Positions 57,834 through 64,000 of a stretch of DNA of 64,000 nucleotides are shown here, piece by piece. Every line of letters starts with the position of its first letter. The stretch's first letter is position 1. The translations under genes and the position numbers were made by a program. The notes beneath the pieces are model-generated. The model saw nothing but the letters and a program-made list of their open reading frames with translations. It ran no database searches and was not told where the DNA came from. The DNA comes from Akebia trifoliata (lineage: Eukaryota > Streptophyta > Magnoliopsida > Ranunculales > Lardizabalaceae): contig CM030706.1 of assembly GCA_017979445.1 (NCBI GenBank), positions 30,211,330 to 30,275,329 on the forward strand, read 5' to 3'.

Positions 57834-57848
57834 GATGCCCCTCTTTGG
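57834..57848 (-). promoter_or_regulatory. Polypurine tract of the gypsy element
   Basis: On the minus strand, CCAAAGAGGGGCATC directly precedes the 3' LTR. It primes plus-strand DNA synthesis in this family. Confidence 0.75.
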
Positions 57849-58182
57849 CAGAGGGTTGAAGCAAACTAGATAGCAAATCTATTTTGGTAGATAGTGCGAT
57901 ATCTGAATGCCAAATCTAGTGACAGTTTATTTTGCAGTCTGATTTAGCAATTCGTCGAGGTCTTTGAATCCTTGAGCGTAAACTCTCCCCGAATTAAAAG
58001 GTTGTTAGGTCCTTGAGTATGAGCTCTCACTGACAGTGTCAGATCCTTGAATTTTAGAAAATTCTCCTTGACTGATTTAACAACTATGCAAGTGTGTAAT
58101 TTAAAATCTAAGATTTTAAGTTGGAACTAAGTAAAATCTGAGCATAATTTGAGCATAAACTGAGCATAATTTGAATATAAAC

Positions 58183-58766
58183 TGAGCATAATTCCGAGAA
58201 AACCCTCGGCGGCATCTGAGCATAATTCCGAGAAAACCCTCGGCGGTAACTGAGCATAGTTCCGAGAAAACCCTCGGCGGCATCTGAGCAGAATTTCGAG
58301 AAAACCCTCGACAGCATCTAAGCATAGTTCCGAGAAAACCCTCGGCGGCATCTGAGCATAATTTCGAGAAAACCCTCGGCAGTAACTGAGCATAGTTCCG
58401 AGAAAACCCTTGGTGGTAACTGAGCATAATTCCGAGAAAACCCTCGGCGACATCTGAGCATAGTTCTGAGAAAACCCTCGGCGGTAACTGAGCATAGTTC
58501 CGAGAAAACCCTCGACGGTAACTGAGCATAATTCCGAGAAAACCCTCGGCGGCATCTGAGCATAATTCCGAGAAAGCCCTCGGCGGCATCTGAGCATAGT
58601 GATAGTTCTGAGAAAACCCTCGGCGGTAACTGAGCATAGTTCCGAGAAAACGCTCGGCGGTAACTGAGCATAATTCCTAGAAAACCCTCGACGGCATCTG
58701 AGCATAATTCCGAGAAAGCCCTCGGCGGCATCTGAGCATAGTTCCGAGAAAACCCTCGGTGATAAC
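58183..58766. repeat. 34-bp tandem array (about 17 units) in the gypsy 3' untranslated part
   Basis: The unit is TGAGCATAATTCCGAGAAAA followed by CCCTCGGCGGCATC, with a second ending type, GGTAAC. One unit near 58591 has a 6-bp insertion. Each unit contains CCGAG and CTCGG arms that could form a small hairpin. Since 34 is not a multiple of 3 and the unit has no stop on minus, all three minus frames stay open, giving false open frames up to 285 codons. A degenerate lead-in lies at 58138-58182. Tandem arrays in this position are known in Ogre/Tat elements. Confidence 0.95.
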
Positions 58767-58769
58767 TGA

Positions 58770-59490
58770 TTGAATAAAACTGAGACTAAAGGAATAAATC
58801 TGGGAAAGAACGATTGAAAATGAATCTGAAAAAGAGGGGTTGGATCTGGAAATGAAGAGATTTGAGACAGAATGAATGTCATATCTCCTATGTGAGATCC
58901 AAAATGCTTTTGTTTAAATCTCAAGGTTTTACCCCAGAGTTTTATGAATTTAAAACCTGAGTTTTTATTTCTTTTGAACCTCAAATGTTTTTCGAAAAGT
59001 TGTTATCAAGAGGGTAACCTTAAGTTTGGGGTTCTCATTATTATTGCTCAAAAACAAAATGCCCCTAGTTTGACAATGAACATGGCATTGAAGATAATTG
59101 AACACATCATGCAAAAATTTTAAAAATAAATGCCCCTAATATAAGGGGAAAAAGTTAAATAAGAAAGAAAATGTCCCTTGTATGAAGGTTTGAAATATTT
59201 GATTACCACAAGCGCAATAAAGATCCAACTTTTAATTTTGATTAATTTTATTGAAGATTTTGAGTCAGGCTCAAGAGAACAAAATATTTCCTTTTGAGAC
59301 TCATCATAGAATTCACCTTTTTCTCCATTGGTTCACTCAGGGAAGTAAACATTTTCAAATCGATCGTAAACAAGATACTTGTGGCTTCCGAGTCTATGCC
59401 TGGTTTAAGCTAAGTATTGAACTTGATTATTCGGACTTCTGATGTTTCAGCTCGGACCGCTCTCAGCTTAGGATCTTCTTCTATTTTTTT
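58770..59490 (-). other. Gypsy 3' untranslated region
   Basis: No coding region. A TGCCCCTAATATAAGG-like string at 59132 resembles extra TGCCCCT repeats near the polypurine tract (also 59060 and 59880). Confidence 0.5.
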
Positions 59491-59496
59491 CTTTGT

Positions 59497-59722
59497 TGCT
59501 CTAACTTTTGCCTATATCGCCTTTTCAGGTTTTCAATCTATCGAGCTTGCTCTAGCTTTTGCCTAGATCGCATTTTCAGGTTTTCAATCTAGCGAGCTTT
59601 TTTCTTTTTTCTTGGCTCTAATTGTTGCTAAAGTTGTCCTTTCAGATTTTCAACTTTGCGAGCTTGCCTTAATTTTTGCCTAAGTCGCCCTTTTCAGGTT
59701 TTCAACTTAGCAGGCTTCATCA
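59497..59722. repeat. Four-unit degenerate tandem repeat
   Basis: Units of about 50-60 bp carry CTAACTTTTGCCTATATCGCC-like text, TTTTCAGGTTTTCAATCTA and CGAGCTTGC-like text. Confidence 0.75.
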
Positions 59723-59984
59723 TTTTTTTATCTTTTTCTTCTCCTCTGAACTTCTAGAATTATTGTTTGATCATGCTTTGCTATCTTCCTTGACTTTTCA
59801 CACGGTACTTAGGAGCACTTTTATAGGTAAGCTTAGGACTGGGTATAAAAAGAAAGGAATTTTAAGGCTCAAAAACTCAAATGCCCCTTGTGTGGCATTT
59901 CTTTTATTTTACTTTGAATTTTCTTCCCCATTTTGAAGATATTTTTTTTTATTTTTTTATTTTTTTATTTTTTTTTATTGTGTG

Positions 59985-60231
59985 GGGAAATAGATTTTTT
60001 TATTGATGTGGTCGGGCCTGAAGTAACTTCTCAGGTTGCCTACGTACCCTAACATTTTGGGATCAGACCAAAACGTAGTTCAGATCTCCCTTCCCTAAGT
60101 TAGGTGATCGGACTGAGAAAGAAAAAGGCATAATTTTTATTTTTGAAAAAGGCTGCAAAGGAGTTGAGAAAGGATATGTTGAACTGGGTAACTGGGTAAT
60201 ATGAGGATTGATTCAGCCAAAGATGGCCTCC
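59985..60231 (-). other. Conserved gypsy block between integrase and repeats
   Basis: Text such as GGTTGCCTACGTACCCT and CAGACCAAAACGTAGTTC is of the kind widely seen just after the pol stop of Tat-type elements. No protein seen. Confidence 0.5.
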
Positions 60232-61361
60232 TTAAATGTAGTACCGTTTGATTTGGTCAAGGTTGGTTGGTTCTGGTAATTCGATTCCATCATGATCCTG
60301 AAGTCTGACAGTTTTTCCTGGTAATATTTCCTTGACGATGAACGGACCTCCCGAATTTGGCTTGAACTTCCCTCTAGGGTCAAAAATAGGTGTCCGATTC
60401 TCTTTGAGTACTAAATCCCCGACTTGTAAGTGACGGGCCTTGATTTTTTTGTCAAAAGCACGGGCGACTCTTCTTTGATAAGCTTTCACGTGATACAAGG
60501 CTCTTAGTTGTTTTTCTTCGATCAAATTCAACTCTTCATACCATTGGCGAACCCAATTTGCTTCTAACAATTGACTTTCTAACAAAACCCTGAGAGACGG
60601 AATCTCCATTTCAACTGGCAAGACTGCTTCCATGCCATACACTAAGGAGTAGGAAGTAGCTCCAGCGGAGGATCGAATTGAGGTTCGATATGCCCATAAT
60701 GCAAATGACAGTTTTTCTGATCAATCTCGATGTGATTGACACATTGTCTTGATGATAGTCTTAATATTCTTATTAGCTGCTTCGACTGCTCCGTTAGTCT
60801 GAGGGCGGTAAGGAGATGATTTATGGTGTGAGATTTTGAACTTTGAACACAATTTGATAACCTCAACCTTGAAGTGTGACCCGTTATCAGAGATCAACTC
60901 CGAAGGTACCCCGTATCGACTGATGATGTTCGTTTGAATAAACTTTGCAACTCGAGACGTAGTGAGGACGGCATAAGAGGCAGCTTCGACCCATTTGGTA
61001 AAATAATCGATGGCAACTAGAATGTATTCGTGCCCGTTTGATGCCTTAGGCGATATTTTATCGATAATGTCAATTCCCCAGACTGAGAATGGCCATGGTG
61101 AAGTTAGACCCACTAATTGAGATAGTGGCACATATATAAGGTTCGCATGTATTTGGCACTTATGACAAGTTTTGACCATGTGATGACAATCTATTTTCAT
61201 TGGGGGCCAGTAGTATCCTTGTCTCATAATTTTCTTAGCTAACATTTTCCCGCTCATGTGAGAACCACATTCTCCTGAATGTGTTCAACCATTATCTGTT
61301 CAGCTCGATCTTCATCAACACACGACAAATGGATCCCATCATAAGACCTTTTGTATAAATT
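60232..61361 (-). pseudogene. Gypsy integrase with premature stop
   Basis: Integrase inserts the DNA copy into the chromosome. On the minus strand, a zinc-binding region (CHKCQIHANL near 61160; upstream part frame-shifted at about 61260) is followed by the core with GIDIIDK, AIDYFTKWVEA, ISDNGSHF and SSPYRPQTNGAVEAANK, so the D, D and E positions are present. A TGA at 60721-60723 stands where a Trp codon is normally found after the RD motif. Beyond it the frame continues open through ALWAYRTS-like text and YGMEAVLPVE to the C-terminal domain with VGDLVL and GGPFIV, ending at 60232. Only one base change explains the stop. Confidence 0.88.
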
Positions 61362-62033
61362 TCATGCGCACAGGATGAATTGAGATGATAATCTTAGTAG
61401 GGTTTGTCGTTCCTTCCTTGATGCTTCTTCCGGGAATTCTTGTTTTTCCAACACTTTCTTTATGTCTGTGTACCATGGCTTTCCATCGGGTAGTCGAGTA
61501 GCAATGTTGATCTGATGGCAGTATGCAGGTTTGTCTTTGACTTCAACAGTGATCGACCTCAATTCCATGCTAGAGGGTAAATGGATCATTGAAGATAAAG
61601 TTGCTAAGGAGTTAGCAAATCTGTTATCCTCCCTTGACAAGTGTTGGAACAGGATAGCTTTAAACTTACTGACTAAGTTTAACAAATACTCATGATAGGG
61701 TTTCAACTTTTCATCCCTAGTCTTCCATTCTTCCAATGACTGATGTATGACCAAGGTCGAATCGCCAAAAACTTCAATTTCTGAAATGCCTAGGTTCAAA
61801 GTAGCTTCAAGCCCCGCGATGCATGCCTCGTATTCAGTCGTGTTGTTAGTGTTCGAAAAGGCTAATTTAATAGCGATAGGAATGTGGCATCCTTCCGGAG
61901 AAAATAGGACTGCTCCTATTCCATACCCATTTTGATTGGCAGCTCCATCAAAGTACAACTGCCATGTTTGATTCTGCAGTTCTTCTTTAACGTGCAAGAT
62001 GTTCTCATCTGGGAATTGATCGACAGGCCTTAT
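61362..62033 (-). pseudogene. Archaeal-type RNase H (second RNase H) of the gypsy element
   Basis: The text WQLYFDGAANQNGYGIGAVL, NTTEYEACIAGLEATLNLGI, EVFGDSTLVIHQ and HLSREDNRFANSLATL gives the four acidic positions of the extra RNase H found in the Tat/Ogre group. A TGA at 62034-62036 separates it from the first RNase H. Another TGA at 61362-61364 and a frame change near 61260 separate it from integrase. The domain itself is uninterrupted. Confidence 0.88.
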
Positions 62034-62612
62034 TCATTCTACTACAGGGTGATCTGCCAAATATTCTGCTACAGCTCTCCCTTTGATAGACTTCTGTGTA
62101 ACATGCGTGATGTCAAACTCTGATAGCAACAATAACCATCGCGCGGCTCTCCCTGTCAACGCCGGCTTCTCGAAAAGATACTTGAGAGGATCCATCCGAG
62201 ATAACAGGATAATTGAACGAGACAGCATATAGTACCGGAGTCTCTGAGTAGCCCATACCAGTGCTAAGCAAGTTTTTTCGAGGGTCGAATATTTTCGTTC
62301 ATATTCTAACATTTTTTTACTGATGTAGTATATAGCCCTCTCTTTGCGTGTCTCTTTGTCATACTGTGCGAGCATGCATCCCATAGCTTCTTCTGTGATT
62401 GACAGATAAAGAAGAAATGGTTCACTCGGTGTAGGTGGAACCAAAATAGGTGGGTTCAATAGATACTCCTTGACTTGGTCGAAAGCCTTTTGACATTGCT
62501 CATTCCAAACTGTTGGTTCATTCTTCTTGAGAAGTTTGAAAATAGGTTCACAGACGTTGGTGAGTTGAGCGATGAATCGGCTAACAAACTGGATTCTGCC
62601 CAGAAAATCTCA
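62034..62612 (-). pseudogene. RT connection and first RNase H of the gypsy element
   Basis: It is readable from [12 protein letters not shown] text after a frame change at about 62605 down to LADHPVVE at 62037. Conserved text includes LYLSITEEAMGCMLAQ, YYISKKMLEYERKYSTLEKT and LLLLSEFDI. In many gypsy RNases H the first acidic residue stands at the LYL-T position; here it may be replaced (LYLSIT), which I cannot verify. It joins RT upstream with a shifted frame. Confidence 0.8.
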
Positions 62613-63307
62613 AATCTGCTTTCAGTCTCAGGAGACGACATTTCTTGGATAGCTTTAATCTTCACAAGGTCTACTTCGATCCCTCTTTGACTGACCACAA
62701 ATCCCAACAGTTTTCCAGAAGTTACTCCAAATACACATTTCTGTGGGTTGAGGCGGAGTTAGTACTTTTGAATTCTTGTGAGAAACTTTTCTAATGCAAC
62801 AACGTGCCCTAGTCGTTCTTTGGATTTGACTATCATATCAGCTACATAGACTTCGACCTCCTTGTGCATCATGTCATGTAGTAAAGTCGTGGCTGCTCTT
62901 TGATAGGTAGCTCCAGCGTTCTTCAAACCAAAAGGCATGACCTTGTAACAGAAGGTCCCCCACTGTGTGATGAATGAAGTTTTTTGCATATCTCGAGGAT
63001 CCATTTTTATCTGATTGTACCCTAAAAATCCATCCATAAAGGACAACAACGCGTGTCCTGCTGTACTATCCACTAGAACATCTATGTGTGGTAAAGGGAA
63101 ACTATCATTTGGGCTTGCTTTGTTTAGGTCTCTAAAATCCACACACATCCTGACTTTTCCATCCTTTTTCGGTACTAGGACGACATTAGCAATCCACTCA
63201 GGATATTCTACTACTTCCAAAAATCCAGCGTTAATCTGCTTCGTAAATTCTTCTTTGATTTTCAAAGTCCATTCCGGCTTCATACGTCGAAGTTTCTGTT
63301 TGATTGG
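62613..63307 (-). pseudogene. Gypsy reverse transcriptase with altered active site
   Basis: It copies element RNA into DNA. Motifs in order: MKPEW (63283), GFLEVVEYPEWIANVVLVPK, KVRMCVDFRDLNKA, FPLPHIDVLVD, LLSFMDGFLGYNQI, TFCYKVMPFGLKNAGATYQR, then VYVADMIVKS. The last should contain the YVDD catalytic pair, but the first Asp codon is GCT (Ala) at 62840-62842. TAA at 62759-62761 interrupts it before LRLNP. After [12 protein letters not shown] the frame changes at about 62605. Confidence 0.9.
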
Positions 63308-63700
63308 TCAAGCATCAAGATATAACGGAATCCGATGTTGGACAATATCTGTGCTTACCCCCTGCATATCCTCGTAAGACCACGCGAACACATCTTTGAA
63401 CTTTCTAAGCAAGTCTACTATCCATTTACGTTCAATCTGGAGATAAAGTGACTCCTCCGAATTTCTTGAGGACTTTCTTTTGTTCCGAGGTTGATAACCT
63501 CTACTTCCTCTATTAGAGGTTGAGCCCAACGTTCCTCTTCTTGTTCAAGTAATTTGATTATTTCAGGGGGAGGTTCCTCGTCAGAAGATTCTCCCTCCGA
63601 AGTCAGATTATTAGTTAAATTATTATTGCGCTCGGGGTAATCAAAAATTTATTTCATTTCATTAAAAAGAGATGGGGGTAACAGGACTCATTGCAGACTT
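63308..63700 (-). pseudogene. Gypsy protease-RT linker
   Basis: It has the conserved LLRKFKDVFAWSYEDMQGVS block, ending at a TGA (63308-63310) inside the DA-P-KQKLRR junction to RT. Upstream, an acidic linker (EDEEPPPEIIKLLEQEEERW-like) reads in another frame, showing a frameshift at about 63450. Confidence 0.75.
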
Positions 63701-64000
63701 GACAGACTCACTTGACTCAGCAGGAAAAATAGACTCAGCAGAAACAACTAACTTATTTGACCAACAAAAATAAAGGACTCGACTGGCATGTCAAACTGAA
63801 CATGACTAATGGGACCAACAAACCCAGCCTTGACATGCAACACAGGACTAATTACATGATAATTTGATAGACACCCAACAGCGGGTTTGATTACAGACTG
63901 AGGATTTGGGATCCCTTTCTCAACTGACAACACTGAAACACTATGATCATCAATGAATAGCTGATCGATGTTGAGGGAGTCCAGATCGAGTTGCCAGTCT
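63701..64000 (-). pseudogene. Gypsy coding remnant, upstream of the linker
   Basis: The frame DWQLDLDSLNIDQLFIDD and SYHVISPVLHVKAG-like text is open to 63748 and then broken by stops. I do not recognise a protease active site in the visible part. It continues beyond the window. Confidence 0.45.

Larger units (their letters stand above)
54336..64000 (-). mobile_element. Ty3-gypsy Tat-type retrotransposon, dead, extends beyond the window
   Basis: The element reads right to left: RT, RNase H, archaeal-type RNase H and integrase, then an untranslated part with tandem repeats, the polypurine tract and the 3' LTR (57833 to 56126, with its last 12 bp at 54347-54336 separated by a nested solo LTR). 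The second RNase H defines the Tat/Ogre group. The 5' LTR and gag lie outside the window. At least five in-frame stops, two or three frameshifts and a changed RT active site show it is inactive. Confidence 0.85.

Noticed and set aside
58183..58766. Regular direct repeats resembling a CRISPR array
   Set aside because: Units follow each other without spacers, and the setting is a plant retrotransposon.
58116..58984. Long overlapping minus-strand open frames (137, 173 and 285 codons) with repeated peptide text
   Set aside because: They are three reading frames of the same 34-bp tandem array, which has no stop codon on that strand.

Overview
The window looks like a repeat-rich, AT-rich stretch of a flowering-plant (probably eudicot) nuclear chromosome. 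The reasons are spliced plant gene pieces (glutamine synthetase, calmodulin-like protein, ACT-repeat protein, PDI-like, Rab5-like), plant-type LTR retrotransposons, MITEs, a tRNA-type SINE and long A/T microsatellites. Only one gene looks complete and intact: an intronless calmodulin-like (CML25-type) gene at 15020-15628 on the minus strand. Everything else that codes is a transposon gene or a broken gene fragment.

Layout. 37-7914 is a CACTA (En/Spm) element with matching ends and a 3-bp target duplication. It carries an ACR-type first exon (2661-2707), an En/Spm-type transposase exon (4621-4848), a cluster of three double-hairpin MITEs inside TA microsatellites (386-1583), and a nested solo gypsy LTR (5369-7806, perfect 5-bp duplication). 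8075-11384 is a decayed copia element followed by a second gypsy LTR. 11390-14835 holds several MITEs, including a hAT-type element with a perfect 8-bp duplication. 15020-15628 is the CML gene. 18125-18560 is a GC-rich, possibly organelle-derived insert. 19310-26900 holds hAT and hairpin MITEs, a solo LTR and microsatellites. 29821-35400 is a run of unrelated gene fragments on one strand (choline-transporter-like, PDI-like, Rab5-like, viroplasmin-like) plus LINE and copia pieces. 36877-37736 is a repeated block containing a SINE, and its second copy is at 49867-50717. 40034-40500 is a LINE-type RNase H remnant.

42636-43507 holds the last two exons of a cytosolic glutamine synthetase gene, cut by the truncated 5' LTR of a young Ty1-copia element (43508-49763, LTRs about 99% identical). 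From 50718 to the right edge lie gypsy elements of the Tat type (pol with a second, archaeal-type RNase H). They are a truncated long LTR (50718-54335), then a minus-strand element (54336 to beyond 64000) whose 3' LTR was invaded in opposite orientation by a solo LTR of the same family (54348-56120, duplication GCCCT). Its pol carries several stops and frameshifts, and its 3' untranslated part contains a 34-bp tandem array.

There is no operon-like cooperation here. The main story is nested transposition, gene-fragment capture and breakage. No convincing new functional system was found. The most unusual items are the double-hairpin MITE family, the CACTA element with a captured ACR exon, the gene-fragment cluster, and the head-on inverted LTR pair.
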